Shown: positions 44,369 to 56,046, counted from the stretch's first letter. The stretch is DNA of 64,000 bases from Amycolatopsis methanolica 239 (GCF_000739085.1 NZ_CP009110.1:5952001-6016000); one strand, 5' to 3'. Notes: generated by a model from the sequence alone, not told the origin. Program-made: numbers and translations.

Positions 44369-45199
44369 CTACAGCCCTCCGAACAGGTCGCGCTCCGCGC
44401 CCTCCGCCGGGCCGCGCACGAGTACATAGTGCTCGACCTCGTCGATGGGCTGCGCGATGCCGTTGGACAACGCGAACGCCGGCGGCCGCACGCTGATCTG
44501 CGTCTCGTGGGCGGCCAGCGCCGCGATCTTGGCGTCGAGGTGGTCGCGCACGTCGATGGCGGTGGTGATCTCCTCGTCCGGGATGACCGGGAGCTCGCCG
44601 TCTGCGGGCAGCCGCCACGGCAGGCCGGGCTCCGCACGCAGGCGCGCGACCCCGCGGGCGAGCGCGTCGCGGGAGGCGGCGATGTGGAAGACCCGCCGCA
44701 CGTAGGGGGCGTCCTCGACGGCGAGCATGGTTACTGCGTGTGCCCGGATGTGGTCCGGGTGCCCATACCCGCCGAAGTCGTTGTAGGTCACCACCACATG
44801 GGGCCGCGTCTCGTCGAGAACGGCCCGCAGCTGGGCGGCCTGCTCACGTGGATCTCCTCCGGAAAACGCCCGCGGGTGATCGGCCGACGGCGTGCCTGCC
44901 ATGCCGGAATCACGCCAGCGCCCGATACCCCCCAGATAACACTGCCGGGTCAACCCGAGCGCCCGGACGGCGGATGCCAGTTCCCCCGCTCGGTAGCCCC
45001 CGAGCTGGTCCCCCGCCCACGCCCCGAGCTGGTCGAGCCGCTTCGGGATGATCTCCCCCTCCTCACCGAGTGTGCAGGTCACGAGGGTCGTCTCAACCCC
45101 TTCGGCGGCGTAGCGGGCGATGGTCCCGCCGGTGGTGATGCTCTCGTCGTCCGGGTGGGCGTGGACGAGGAGGAGCCTACGTGCGGAGGTAGCGGTCAC
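44369..45199 (-). CDS. mshB: MshB, GlcNAc-inositol deacetylase of mycothiol synthesis
   Basis: A 276-residue zinc deacetylase that converts GlcNAc-Ins to GlcN-Ins, the second step of mycothiol biosynthesis. The AHPDDE motif is at residues 14-19 (zinc ligands His15, Asp18), the third ligand is in GGYGHPDHIRAH near 150, and the TLGEEGEIIP and ISVRPPAFALSNGIAQP elements identify MshB rather than the amidase Mca. It works with the SigR/RsrA system at 3.7-4.7 kb in the thiol-redox network. GTG start. Confidence 0.95.
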   Translation of the reverse strand: MTATSARRLLLVHAHPDDESITTGGTIARYAAEGVETTLVTCTLGEEGEIIPKRLDQLGAWAGDQLGGYRAGELASAVRALGLTRQCYLGGIGRWRDSGMAGTPSADHPRAFSGGDPREQAAQLRAVLDETRPHVVVTYNDFGGYGHPDHIRAHAVTMLAVEDAPYVRRVFHIAASRDALARGVARLRAEPGLPWRLPADGELPVIPDEEITTAIDVRDHLDAKIAALAAHETQISVRPPAFALSNGIAQPIDEVEHYVLVRGPAEGAERDLFGGL

Positions 45200-45584
45200 G
45201 ACTTCAGGTTAATTAGAAGATTGTGTGGCGTTCCTGTCACAGGCGTATGACTAGTCCTTTCGTGGGGTCCACAAAGTGGGACGCGTCGGTTATTCTCCCC
45301 CGAGCTACGCACCGCGCCGTAGCAGGGGAAATCCAAGAAGGGGTGCCCGTGCACCGAGATCCGGTGGGCAGGACCGGCGGCCACGAACGGCGACTCTCGT
45401 CACCCGTTCGAGTTAGGGACCGCGCGTCACTGTTCCATCACAATCTCACGCTGAGTGTCCGTCTCGGCTGTTCCGCTGCCTAAGTTGCACGACTACGGTG
45501 AGCAAACTCGATCACCTCGACAGTTCGCCGCCACAGGACGAGGCCGCCTCGCTACCCACGACGGCGTCGAGCAAGGAGTAATGA
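45200..45584. other. Divergent regulatory region between mshB and the peptide transporter
   Basis: 385 bases with no gene. The mshB-proximal end is unusually AT-rich (TTAATTAGAAGA at about 45208-45219), probably the mshB promoter. The transporter side ends in AAGGAG 6 bases before its start codon. No riboswitch or clear operator was recognised. Confidence 0.45.
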
Positions 45585-47336
45585 ATGTTAGGGAAGACCA
45601 AGTCACGTGCCGCCAGAATCGGCGCGCTCGCCGCGACCGCAGCGCTGGTCCTCGCCGCGTGTGGCGGCGGCGGTGGTGGCAACAGCGGCGTGCAGACCGG
45701 ACAGGCCTTCGCCGAGTGCGACGCCAACGCCAACGGGTGCAACTCGGCCGCCGCTGACCAGCTGCAGGACGGCGGTGACGTCACCTTCGCGATCGAGAAG
45801 AACATCCCGAACTGGAACGTCACGTCCGGTGAGGGCAACGTCTTCGAGACCGGCATGGTGACCAAGGGCATCCTGCCCTACACCTTCTACACGACGCCGG
45901 ACCTCAAGCCGACGCTGGCGACGGACTTCGTGACCTCGGCCGACATCACCAGCACGAACCCGCAGACGGTGGTCTACAAGATCAACCCGAAGGCCGTGTG
46001 GTCCGACGGCACGCCGATCACGGCGGACGACTTCATCTACAACTGGAAGGTCCAGAACGGCAAGGACTGCCCGGACTGCGCCCCCGCCAGCACCTCCGGT
46101 TACGACCGGATCGCCTCGGTCGTGGGCTCGGACAACGGCAAGACGGTCACCGTGACCTTCACCAACCCGTTCACCGACTGGAAGGTCCTGTGGAGCTCGA
46201 CCGGTGCGATGTACCCCGCGCACCTGGCCGCCCAGCACGGTGACCTGAACACCCCGGCCGGCCTGGCCGAGTCGTACAAGTGGTTCGGCGAGACGGTTCC
46301 GACCTGGTCCGGCGGCCCGTGGAAGATCGACAACTTCCAGAACAACGTGTCGATCACCATGGTGCCGAACCCCGCGTGGTGGGGCGCCAAGCCGAAGCTG
46401 TCGCGCGTGATCTTCCGGATCATCACCGACGCCTCGCAGGAGCCGACGGCCCTGCAGAACAACGAGGTCCAGGTCATCTACCCGCAGCCGCAGGTCGACC
46501 TGGTCAACCAGGTGCGCAACATCCCGAACGTGTCCTCCTACATCGGCCTCGGCCTGACCTGGGAGCACTTCGACTTCAACCTGAAGAACCCGGCGCTGGC
46601 CAACAAGGCACTGCGTCAGGCGCTGTACACCGCGGTCGACGTCCAGGGCGTCATCGACAAGACCGTCGGCCAGTTCACCGACAAGGTGAAGCCGCTGCAG
46701 AACCACAACTTCATGCCGGGCCAGGAGGGCTACAAGGACGTCATCTCGTCCACCGGCCAGGGCACAGGTGACATCAACAAGGCGAAGCAGATCCTCACCG
46801 AGGCCGGTTACAAGCTGCAGGGCGACCAGCTGATCGACCCGAGCGGCGCGCCGGTGCCCGCCCTGCGGATGCGCTACACCGTGGGCAACCAGATCCGCCA
46901 GAACGAGTGCGAGCTGTTCCAGCAGGCCGCGAGCCAGCTGGGCGTCAAGGTGGACATCATCCCCACCGACGACCTCGGTGACACCACCAGCAACGGCGAC
47001 TTCGACGTGATCGTGTTCGCGTGGGTCGCCTCGCCGTTCCCGTTCTCCGGTGCGCAGCAGAACTGGACCACCGGTTCGGAGAGCAACTACGGCGAGTACA
47101 GCAACACCCAGGTCGACAACCTGATCGCGCAGGCCAACGCCGAGACCGACCAGGCGAAGGCGGCGGAACTGCTCAACCAGGCCGACCAGATCATGGCCGA
47201 CGACGCGTACGTGCTTCCGCTGTACCAGAAGCCGACCTTCATCGCGTCGTACGACAACATCGCCAACATCCGCAACAACTCGACCCTCGACGGGCCGGTC
47301 TACAACATGCAGGAATGGGGCATCCGGAAGGGCTGA
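45585..47336 (+). CDS. Peptide ABC importer substrate-binding lipoprotein (DppA/OppA family)
   Basis: A 583-residue SBP_bac_5 family protein. The signal peptide ends in lipobox LAAC (C27) followed by a Gly-rich linker. NPKAVWSDGTPITADDFIYNWK, NPFTDWKVLWS and GGPWKIDNFQNNVSITMVPNPAWWG are typical of oligopeptide-binding proteins. It captures peptides outside the cell for the permeases downstream. A DCPDCAP pair of cysteines (about 166-169) may form a disulfide. RBS AAGGAG. Followed by a strong hairpin before the permease genes. Confidence 0.93.
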   Translation: MLGKTKSRAARIGALAATAALVLAACGGGGGGNSGVQTGQAFAECDANANGCNSAAADQLQDGGDVTFAIEKNIPNWNVTSGEGNVFETGMVTKGILPYTFYTTPDLKPTLATDFVTSADITSTNPQTVVYKINPKAVWSDGTPITADDFIYNWKVQNGKDCPDCAPASTSGYDRIASVVGSDNGKTVTVTFTNPFTDWKVLWSSTGAMYPAHLAAQHGDLNTPAGLAESYKWFGETVPTWSGGPWKIDNFQNNVSITMVPNPAWWGAKPKLSRVIFRIITDASQEPTALQNNEVQVIYPQPQVDLVNQVRNIPNVSSYIGLGLTWEHFDFNLKNPALANKALRQALYTAVDVQGVIDKTVGQFTDKVKPLQNHNFMPGQEGYKDVISSTGQGTGDINKAKQILTEAGYKLQGDQLIDPSGAPVPALRMRYTVGNQIRQNECELFQQAASQLGVKVDIIPTDDLGDTTSNGDFDVIVFAWVASPFPFSGAQQNWTTGSESNYGEYSNTQVDNLIAQANAETDQAKAAELLNQADQIMADDAYVLPLYQKPTFIASYDNIANIRNNSTLDGPVYNMQEWGIRKG

Positions 47337-47373
47337 CCAGCCAAGCCGGAGTACATTACTGAGAAGTAATTCG

Positions 47374-47406
47374 GTGGGGGAGGCCGGCGACGCCGGTCTC
47401 CCCCAC
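47374..47406 (+). terminator. Strong intra-operon hairpin after the substrate-binding protein gene
   Basis: A 15-bp stem (47374-47388 with 47392-47406, one G-T pair) with a GAC loop and no U-tract. In importer operons such hairpins usually protect or partly terminate the message so that the binding protein is made in excess over the membrane parts. Confidence 0.65.
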
Positions 47407-47504
47407 CCCCTAACCGCACGAAACCACCACAACTAGACAGGTCGCGCCGCCCGGTTCCGCCGTCACGAGCGGCGTGCTGGTCGAACTTCAGCAGGAAGAC
47501 CTCC

Positions 47505-48485
47505 ATGCTCGCCTTCGCATTGCGCCGGCTGCTCGTGTCGGTGCCGATCCTCATCTTGTCGACGTTCGTCGTCTTCGTGATGGTGTCGCTGTCGGCCAAC
47601 CCGCTCAGCAACCTCATCACCCGAAATCCGCCACCGCCCCCGCAGACCATCGCCGCCGAGACCCACCGGCTGCACCTGGACCAGCCGCTGATGGAGCGGT
47701 ACTGGAACTGGATCACCGGCATCTTCCGCGGCGACTTCGGCCCATCCGTCAACTCGACGATGGACATCGGGTCGGAGGTCATCTCCCGCTTCGGCGTCAC
47801 GTTCCGCCTGATCTTCCTCGCGATGGTCATCGCGCTGATCCTGGCGATCGTCGTCGGCGCCGTCAGCGCCGTGAAGCAGTACTCCAAGCTGGACTACACG
47901 GCCACCTTCTTCGGTTTCCTCTTCCTGTCGATGCCCGCGTTCTGGCTCGCGGTGCTCCTGAAGCAGGCCGGCATCAACATCAACAACACCGTCGGCGACC
48001 AGGTCTTCTACACGATCGGCGCGAGTTCGATCTACGTGCAGGGCGGCTTCTGGGCGCACCTCGGCGACGTGCTGGGGCACATGATCCTGCCGACCATCTC
48101 GCTGGCGCTGATCTCCTACGCCTCCTGGAGCCGCTTCCAGCGCGGGTCGATGCTCGAGGTGCTCAACAGCGACTACGTGCGGCTCGCCCGCGCCAAGGGC
48201 CTGTCCCGCGGCGTCGTGATGCGGCGGCACGCGCTGCGCAACGCCCTCATCCCGCTGACCACCGTCACCGCGCTGGACCTCGCGTCCATCATCTCCGGAG
48301 CCGTCGTGACCGAGAAGGTGTTCCAGTGGCAGGGCGCGGGTACCTTCCTGCTGGACGCCATCGCCCAGAGCGACGTGTACGCCGTCGAGGCCTGGCTGCT
48401 GATCTCGGCGACCTTCGTCATCCTGTTCAACCTTGTCGCCGACCTGCTGTACGGCGTGCTCGACCCGAGGATCCGCCATGCCTGA
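47505..48485 (+). CDS. Peptide ABC importer permease, DppB type
   Basis: A 326-residue BPD_transp_1 permease with six helices. The N-terminal LAFALRRLLVSVPILILSTFVVFVMVSL and the cytoplasmic EAA loop (NSDYVRLARAKGLSRGVVMRRHALRNALIPLTT) that docks on the ATPases are clear. PTISLALISYASWSRFQRGSML precedes the EAA loop. It overlaps the next permease gene by 8 bp. Confidence 0.93.
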   Translation: MLAFALRRLLVSVPILILSTFVVFVMVSLSANPLSNLITRNPPPPPQTIAAETHRLHLDQPLMERYWNWITGIFRGDFGPSVNSTMDIGSEVISRFGVTFRLIFLAMVIALILAIVVGAVSAVKQYSKLDYTATFFGFLFLSMPAFWLAVLLKQAGININNTVGDQVFYTIGASSIYVQGGFWAHLGDVLGHMILPTISLALISYASWSRFQRGSMLEVLNSDYVRLARAKGLSRGVVMRRHALRNALIPLTTVTALDLASIISGAVVTEKVFQWQGAGTFLLDAIAQSDVYAVEAWLLISATFVILFNLVADLLYGVLDPRIRHA

Positions 48486-49416
48486 GCCTTCGACCACCGA
48501 AACCACCGCGACGGCCCAGCTGCAGGACAGCCCCAAGGGCACCGTCGAGCGCGAGTTCACCGTCCAGGAGCGCGGCCAGTTCCAGCTGGTCCTGCGCCGG
48601 TTCCTGCAGCACCGGCTCGCCGTGGCGAGCCTGATCCTGCTGATCGTGATCGTGCTGCTGGCCTACGTCGGCGGCTGGCTCTGGAAGTACGGGCCCGAGG
48701 ACATCACGCCGGACAACTCCGAGGCGCCGTCGCTGGCGCACCCGTTCGGCACCGACGCGGTCGGCAAGGACATGCTGGCCCAGGTGCTCCGCGGCACCCA
48801 GATCTCGCTGCAGATCTCCGTGCTGGTCGCGATCTTCTCCACGGTGGTCGGCACGATCTGGGGCGCGGTCGCCGGCTACTACCGCGGGTGGATCGACACG
48901 GTCCTGATGCGCATCGCCGACCTGGTGCTAACCCTGCCGCTGCTGGCCGTCGCCGCCGTCCTCGGCCACAACGCGGGTGGCAGCTGGTGGCTGATCGCAG
49001 TCGTGATCGCCGGCCTGTACTGGGCCTACGTGTCCCGTGTCGCGCGCGGTGTGGTGCTGTCGCTGCGGGAGAAGGAGTTCATCGAGGCGGCCCGCGCGCT
49101 CGGCGCCGGTGACGCGCGGATCATCTTCCGGCACCTGGTGCCCAACGCGCTCGGCTCGGTGATCGTGAACGCGACGATCCTGGTGTCCATCGGCATCCTG
49201 CTGGAGACCGCGCTGTCGTTCCTCGGCTTCGGTGTGCGACCGCCGGACACCTCGCTCGGCCTGCTGGTGAGCAGCGCGCAGACGGCGGTCGACACCCGCC
49301 CGTGGCTGTTCTACTTCCCGGGCCTGTTCATCATCCTGATCGCGCTGACGATCAACTTCATCGGGGACGGGCTCCGCGACGCGTTCGACCCCCAGCAGAC
49401 GAAGGTGCGCGCATGA
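48478..49416 (+). CDS. Peptide ABC importer permease, DppC type
   Basis: A 312-residue permease with the DppC/OppC N-terminal extension (VQERGQFQLVLRRFLQHRLAVASLILLI), the HPFGTDAVGKDMLAQVLRGTQISLQI element and the EAA loop EKEFIEAARALGAGDARIIFRHLVPNALGSV. ATG 48478 overlaps the preceding gene; the stop overlaps the next ATG (ATGA). Confidence 0.93.
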   Translation: MPEPSTTETTATAQLQDSPKGTVEREFTVQERGQFQLVLRRFLQHRLAVASLILLIVIVLLAYVGGWLWKYGPEDITPDNSEAPSLAHPFGTDAVGKDMLAQVLRGTQISLQISVLVAIFSTVVGTIWGAVAGYYRGWIDTVLMRIADLVLTLPLLAVAAVLGHNAGGSWWLIAVVIAGLYWAYVSRVARGVVLSLREKEFIEAARALGAGDARIIFRHLVPNALGSVIVNATILVSIGILLETALSFLGFGVRPPDTSLGLLVSSAQTAVDTRPWLFYFPGLFIILIALTINFIGDGLRDAFDPQQTKVRA

Positions 49417-50498
49417 CCTCGTTCGACTCCCAGACGACGGCCGACCCCGTCCTCTCGGTGGAGGACCTCACCGTCCAGTTCCCCAGCGACGACGGCCTGG
49501 TGCAGGCCGTGCGCGGTGTGAGCTACCAGCTCGGCCGCGGTGAGGTGCTGGGTGTCGTCGGTGAATCCGGCTCCGGCAAGTCGGTGACCTCGCTGGCGAT
49601 CATGGGCCTGCTGCCCCGCTCGGCGCGCGTCGAGGGCACGATCAACTTCAAGGGCCGCAACCTGCTGGAGCTGTCCGAGAAGCAGATGACGCGCGTCCGC
49701 GGCAGCGGCATCGCGATGGTCTTCCAGGACCCGATGACGTCGCTGAACCCGGTCTACCCGGTGGGCGACCAGATCGCCGAGGCCATCACCGCGCACCACG
49801 ACGTGCGCAAGGACGTGGCCCGCAAGCAGGCCGTGGAGCTGCTGGACCTGGTGCGCATCCCGAACCCGCAGCAGCGGGCCACGGAGTACCCGCACCAGCT
49901 CTCCGGCGGTATGCGGCAGCGCGTGGTGATCGCGATCGCGATCGCCAACCGGCCCGAGGTGATCATCGCCGACGAGCCGACGACCGCGCTGGACGTGACC
50001 GTGCAGGCGCAGGTGCTGGACGCGCTGCAGGCGGCGAAGCAGGAGACCGGCGCCGCGATGGTGCTGATCACCCACGACCTCGGCGTCATCGCCGGGCAGG
50101 CCGACCGGGTGCAGGTCATGTACGCGGGCAAGGTGGTCGAGGCAGGCACGGTCGATGACATCTTCTACACCCCGCGCATGCCCTACACGCTGGGCCTGCT
50201 CGGCAGCCTGCCGCGACTGGACATCAAGACCGACCGGCTCACCCCGATCGCGGGCTCGCCGCCCTCGGTGGTCAACATGCCGCCGGGCTGCCCGTTCAGC
50301 CCGCGCTGCCCGATGGCGCAGGACATCTGCGACCAGGAGGAGCCGGTGCTCGCGCCGACCACCGACGGTCTGCACAAGGCGGCCTGCCACTTCAGCGACC
50401 AGCTGGCCGGCCGCGAAGCCACTGATCTGTTCAACCCCACCTCGGTCGACGACGTCGACGCGGTGGCCGCGGTGACCCCCGGGGAGAAGACCGAATGA
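49413..50498 (+). CDS. Peptide ABC importer ATPase, DppD type
   Basis: A 361-residue ATPase. Walker A GESGSGKS (about 48-55), Q-loop [11 protein letters not shown], signature LSGGMRQR, Walker [12 protein letters not shown] and the H-loop ITHDLG are intact. The C-terminal oligopeptide motif with cysteines ([17 protein letters not shown] ... ACHF) probably holds an iron-sulfur cluster, as in other Dpp ATPases. It pairs with the DppF-type ATPase; coupled by ATGA overlaps on both sides. Confidence 0.94.
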   Translation: MTSFDSQTTADPVLSVEDLTVQFPSDDGLVQAVRGVSYQLGRGEVLGVVGESGSGKSVTSLAIMGLLPRSARVEGTINFKGRNLLELSEKQMTRVRGSGIAMVFQDPMTSLNPVYPVGDQIAEAITAHHDVRKDVARKQAVELLDLVRIPNPQQRATEYPHQLSGGMRQRVVIAIAIANRPEVIIADEPTTALDVTVQAQVLDALQAAKQETGAAMVLITHDLGVIAGQADRVQVMYAGKVVEAGTVDDIFYTPRMPYTLGLLGSLPRLDIKTDRLTPIAGSPPSVVNMPPGCPFSPRCPMAQDICDQEEPVLAPTTDGLHKAACHFSDQLAGREATDLFNPTSVDDVDAVAAVTPGEKTE

Positions 50499-51547
50499 GC
50501 GAGAGCGCAGCCGGCGTGCTGCCCGAGCAGGACCAGCGGACCCCGGTGCTGTCGGCCCGCGACGTCGTCAAACACTTCCCGGTGCGCAGCGGCGGGCTGA
50601 TCCGGCGCCAGATCGGCGAGGTCCAGGCCGTGTCCGGGGTGTCGTTCGACATCTACGAGCGGGAGACCCTGGCGCTCGTCGGCGAGTCGGGGTGCGGGAA
50701 GTCGACCACCGCGCGGGTGGTGCTGAACCTGCAGCCGGCCACCGCGGGCGAGGTGCGCTTCGAAGGCACCGAGCTGCACAAACTGAACCGCAAGGACATG
50801 CAGCGCCTGCGCAGGCAGATGCAGATCGTGTTCCAGGACCCGTACGCCTCGGTCGACCCGCGCATGCCGGTCAACGAGATCATCGCGGAGCCGCTGCGGA
50901 TCCACAACCTGTACGAAAAGGGCGGCCGGGAGCGGGTGCGCGAGCTGCTCGCCACGGTCGGCCTGCGGCCCGAGCACGGCAACCGGTACCCGCACGAGTT
51001 CTCCGGCGGCCAGCGGCAGCGCATCGGCATCGCGCGGGCGCTCGCGCTGCAGCCGAAGCTGCTGGTGCTGGACGAGCCGGTGTCGGCGCTGGACGTGTCC
51101 ATCCAGGCCGGTGTGCTGAACCTGCTGCAGGACCTGCAGTCGGAGTTCGGGCTGTCGTACCTGTTCGTGTCGCACGACCTGTCCGTGGTCCGGCACATCG
51201 CCAACCGCATCGCGGTGATGTACCTGGGCAAGATCGTCGAGACGGCGCCGTCGGAGGAGCTGTTCGAGAACCCGGCGCACCCGTACACGCAGGCGCTGAT
51301 CTCCGCGATCCCGGTGCCCGACCCGCGCAAGGAACGCTCGCGGGAGCGCATCGTGATCACCGGTGACGTGCCGAGCCCGGCGAACCCGCCGAGCGGCTGC
51401 CGGTTCCGCACGCGGTGCCCGAAGTTCGCGAACGAGTTGAGCGATGCGGAGCGTTCGAAGTGCATCGATGAGGAGCCGTCGCTCGTCGATCGAGGGCAGG
51501 GTCACCCGGCGGCTTGCCATTATGCGCAGGCGCGGCAGCTGATCTGA
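50495..51547 (+). CDS. Peptide ABC importer ATPase, DppF type
   Basis: A 350-residue ATPase. Walker A GESGCGKS (about 70), Q-loop [15 protein letters not shown], signature FSGGQRQR, Walker [13 protein letters not shown] and H-loop VSHDLS are present. The C-terminus again carries a cysteine motif ([18 protein letters not shown] ... KCID ... ACHY). Last gene of the five-gene importer operon; a bidirectional terminator follows. Confidence 0.94.
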   Translation: MSESAAGVLPEQDQRTPVLSARDVVKHFPVRSGGLIRRQIGEVQAVSGVSFDIYERETLALVGESGCGKSTTARVVLNLQPATAGEVRFEGTELHKLNRKDMQRLRRQMQIVFQDPYASVDPRMPVNEIIAEPLRIHNLYEKGGRERVRELLATVGLRPEHGNRYPHEFSGGQRQRIGIARALALQPKLLVLDEPVSALDVSIQAGVLNLLQDLQSEFGLSYLFVSHDLSVVRHIANRIAVMYLGKIVETAPSEELFENPAHPYTQALISAIPVPDPRKERSRERIVITGDVPSPANPPSGCRFRTRCPKFANELSDAERSKCIDEEPSLVDRGQGHPAACHYAQARQLI

Positions 51548-51554
51548 TCTCTCA

Positions 51555-51591
51555 CGAAGAAGGCCCCCGGTTCCGCCGGGGGCCTTCTTCG
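51555..51591. terminator. Bidirectional terminator between the importer and lpqW
   Basis: A 16-bp perfect stem (51555-51570 with 51576-51591) with a TTCCG loop. Arms contain GAAGAAGG/CCTTCTTC. It lies 8 bp after the importer operon and 25 bp beyond the convergent lpqW stop. Confidence 0.9.
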
Positions 51592-51615
51592 TTCCGCCAC
51601 CGAGTCAGCTTCTGG

Positions 51616-53343
51616 TCAGCGGGGGCTGCGGGTCCAGTTCACGGCTTCGCTGAACGGGCCGAGCAGCGGCGGCCCCGCGGTCATCCCGGAGATGCCCTGT
51701 CCCGTGGCGAGCGTGTCGGCCAGCTGGAACAACGGCAGCACCGTGTGCTGCGCCCACAGCTTCGGCTCCAGTTCGGCCAGCGCGTCCGCCAGCGGCTTCT
51801 CCCCGGTCAGCGCCTCTTCGATCGTCGTCTGCAGGTTTTCGTCGCAGACGGCGACCGGGTTCGCCGGGACCACCGCCACGTTCGCCGACGGCGAGGACTG
51901 TCCGGGACGGCAGCCGAACGTCGACGCCAGGACCGTTGCCGCGTCGCCGCCTACCGGGAGCGGCACCACGGCGATGTCGACGCCCACCGCGCCGGAGTTG
52001 CCCGTCGGGGCGGTCGAGCCCTGGCTCACCGGCAACGCCAGCAGGTTGGCGAACAGGTCGCGCGGCTGGGCGTTCAGCGTGTTCACCTGGATGCCGGCCG
52101 CGATGAGCTGGTTGCTCAGCTCCTTCGCCATGCTCGCGTACGGCTCCTGCTGCCCCGGCGACGCGACGACCAGCGTGAGCGCCCTGCCGTCCTTGCGCCA
52201 GATCCCGGCCTCCTTGACGTAGCCCGCCGCGGTCAGCAGCGACTCCGCCTTCGCCGGGTCCGGCACGCCGTAACCGGCGGGGATCGTCGGCGCGTAGCCG
52301 GCCTGCGAGGGCCACCGCACCTGCGCGTCGGCCCGCAGCCCGGCCGACGGGCCGCCGCCGGTGCCCTCGTCGATCAGCTTGTTCCGGTCGATGATCGCCG
52401 ACACGGCCTCGCGCACCTGGTCGTCCACGAGCGGGCCGTTCGCCGGGCGCAGCAGCACCTCGGCCACCCGCGGGCTGGCCACCGTGCTCAGCTGGACGCT
52501 CGGCCCGAGCACCTGGAACTGGTTCAAGCCGGCGCTGTCGGTGCGGGACATGACGAACTGGTCGTTGCCACTGCGCAGCGCGCCGGCCAGGCCGGTGGCG
52601 TCGGACCGGCGCAGCACGATCTGGTCGACCGCGGCCGGCTTGTCCCAGTAGCGCTCGTTGCGCTCCAGGATGATCTCACCACGCGCGTTGTCCCGCGTCT
52701 TGATCGAGAACGGCCCGCCGTAGGCCGGGAAGCTGTCCTGCAGCGCGCCCTGCCAGCCGCCCGGCGCGTCCTTGAGCAGGTGCTGGGGCAGCAGGTTCGA
52801 AAACAGCGTCCGCCAGCCCGGGTACGGCTCGGAGAACGTCACCTGGACGCCCTTGCCGCCCTCGCTGGGCTGGATGTTGCTGATCAGCCGGTACCCGGCC
52901 GGCTGTACGACACCGGGCTGGTCGCGCATGGCCTCGGCGAGGTAGACGAAGTCCTCCACCGCGATCGGCGCGCCGTCGGACCACGAGGCGTCCTGCCGGA
53001 TCAGGTAGGTGACCGTGAACGGGTCGGTCGAGGTGACCTCGGCCGAGCGCATCAGCGTGGTGTCGAGCTGGTTCTCGCCGTTGGCGTCGGGCCGGAACAC
53101 CGACGGCAGCAGCATCTGCGCCAGCGCCGTGGTGATCGTGGACTGGTCGGCCAGGTTGTGCGGGTTGTAACCGCCCGCGATGTCGTCGACGCCGATCACG
53201 ATCTGCGACGCCGTCGGCGCCGCGGGGCTCGACGACTGGGCCACCGGCGACGTCACGACCGGCGGCGGCGGGGTGCTGGTGCAGGCGGCCAACGCGGTCA
53301 GCAGCACCGTGACCAGTGCCGCCGCTTTACCGCTTCCCCGCAC
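51616..53343 (-). CDS. lpqW: LpqW lipoprotein (peptide-binding-protein fold)
   Basis: A 575-residue lipoprotein with signal MRGSGKAAALVTVLLTALAAC (lipobox LAAC, C21) and a Pro/Ser/Thr-rich linker, then an SBP_bac_5 fold (QDASWSDGAPIAVEDFVYLAE; SEPYPGWRTLFSNLLPQHLL; NARGEIILERNERYWDKPAAVDQI). It has no cognate permease downstream; position beside typA and mshB matches LpqW of mycobacteria, which controls partitioning of PIM precursors into lipomannan/LAM through the mannosyltransferase PimE. Function in this genus is inferred. Confidence 0.9.
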   Translation of the reverse strand: MRGSGKAAALVTVLLTALAACTSTPPPPVVTSPVAQSSSPAAPTASQIVIGVDDIAGGYNPHNLADQSTITTALAQMLLPSVFRPDANGENQLDTTLMRSAEVTSTDPFTVTYLIRQDASWSDGAPIAVEDFVYLAEAMRDQPGVVQPAGYRLISNIQPSEGGKGVQVTFSEPYPGWRTLFSNLLPQHLLKDAPGGWQGALQDSFPAYGGPFSIKTRDNARGEIILERNERYWDKPAAVDQIVLRRSDATGLAGALRSGNDQFVMSRTDSAGLNQFQVLGPSVQLSTVASPRVAEVLLRPANGPLVDDQVREAVSAIIDRNKLIDEGTGGGPSAGLRADAQVRWPSQAGYAPTIPAGYGVPDPAKAESLLTAAGYVKEAGIWRKDGRALTLVVASPGQQEPYASMAKELSNQLIAAGIQVNTLNAQPRDLFANLLALPVSQGSTAPTGNSGAVGVDIAVVPLPVGGDAATVLASTFGCRPGQSSPSANVAVVPANPVAVCDENLQTTIEEALTGEKPLADALAELEPKLWAQHTVLPLFQLADTLATGQGISGMTAGPPLLGPFSEAVNWTRSPR

Positions 53344-53537
53344 GCTGCCTCCCCTGATGAGCCCATGATGGTGTCACAAGGCCGTAGCCGCGGTACCGAG
53401 ATTGCCAGACCGGCCGGGACTCGCTGTCACCGGATCAGGTACCGCCGAAAGGTGGACGTTGCTGAGCGTGTCGTGGTTCCCCCGGAAAACGGAACGGGGG
53501 ACGCCCACCGCGATGGACGCCCCCCGGCTCGGCGAAC

Positions 53538-55433
<1,896 letters not shown>

Positions 55434-55541
55434 GCGAGGGCTCCTGAACATTTCGAAGGGATGAATCGCGGGCCCGCTTTGGCATACGCGATCCCGTTCA
55501 GGATACCCGGTACCACATTGTGACCAGTGCCACGGTGGATG

Positions 55542-55560
55542 ATCACTTAGGCTCACCTAA
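55542..55560. promoter_or_regulatory. Iron box (IdeR/DmdR1-like site)
   Basis: The 19 bases match the classic actinobacterial iron box TTAGGTTAGGCTCACCTAA at 15 positions, and the last 14 (TTAGGCTCACCTAA) match without error. It lies about 35 bp before the small Cys-rich gene and about 110 bp upstream of typA. IdeR/DmdR bound with Fe2+ would repress. Confidence 0.6.
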
Positions 55561-55594
55561 CCTGAGGGCACCCCCGAGTCGTGGAGTGGTGGTT

Positions 55595-55750
55595 TTGGGC
55601 AAGAAGGACGCGGACCCGCGCAAGGTCGTCCGCAAGCTCATGAAGGCGGGCAAGGTCAAGAAGAAGTGCTGCCGCTCGAAGCCCCGCTGCAAGAAGTGCC
55701 CGGTCCTCGCACTCCAGCGGGCGAAGACGGACGTCAAGAAGGCGGCCTAG
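55595..55750 (+). CDS. Small Cys/Lys-rich protein with CC-x5-C-x2-C motif
   Basis: A 51-residue basic protein starting at TTG (55595; GGAG lies 8 bases upstream; GTGs at 55586/55589 are alternatives). GKKDADPRKVVRKLMKAGK then VKKKCCRSKPRCKKCPVLAL gives a CC-x5-C-x2-C group suited to zinc or an iron-sulfur cluster. There is no signal peptide. Similar tiny proteins occur beside typA in actinobacteria as conserved hypotheticals. An iron box just upstream suggests iron-responsive expression, which would fit a metal-binding role. The 3' end overlaps the convergent YciI gene by 4 bp. Confidence 0.78.
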   Translation: MGKKDADPRKVVRKLMKAGKVKKKCCRSKPRCKKCPVLALQRAKTDVKKAA

Positions 55751-56046
55751 ACGGCGAGCGCCTCGTTCACCAACCGGAGTTCCGGCGCGGTGCGGGTGGC
55801 GCCGAATTCGACGATTTCGTGCCGCGCGAGCCGGTGCAGGCGGAACGGGTCGGAGGCCAGAATCGCCTCGAGTTTCACCCGCGGCATCGGCCGCGTGATG
55901 ATGACGCAACCGGAATGCGGCGTGCGCCGCCCGGCCGTCAGGAACTCGCCCGACCGGAAGTGCCGGTCCAGCCATTTCGCGTGGTCGGCCAGGTGGTAGT
56001 CGACTTCCTCCACCGGGGCCGTGTAGTCGATCAGCACGATGTACAT
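55747..56046 (-). CDS. YciI-family protein
   Basis: A 99-residue YciI-like protein (MYIVLIDYTAPVEEVDYHLADHAKWLDRHFRSGEFLTAGRRTPHSG). The conserved His-Asp pair (H in YHLADH, plus D/H in LDRHF) and the glycine-rich turn SGEFLTAG match the dimeric ferredoxin-like fold with a putative active site of unknown reaction. ATG at 56046 begins the fold; an in-frame upstream GTG-like extension (to 56085) has no homologue support. Confidence 0.82.
   Translation of the reverse strand: MYIVLIDYTAPVEEVDYHLADHAKWLDRHFRSGEFLTAGRRTPHSGCVIITRPMPRVKLEAILASDPFRLHRLARHEIVEFGATRTAPELRLVNEALAV

Noticed and set aside
51616-53343. lpqW as a second peptide-importer binding protein of the adjacent operon
   Set aside because: It is convergent with the importer, separated by a bidirectional terminator, and sits in the conserved lpqW-typA context.
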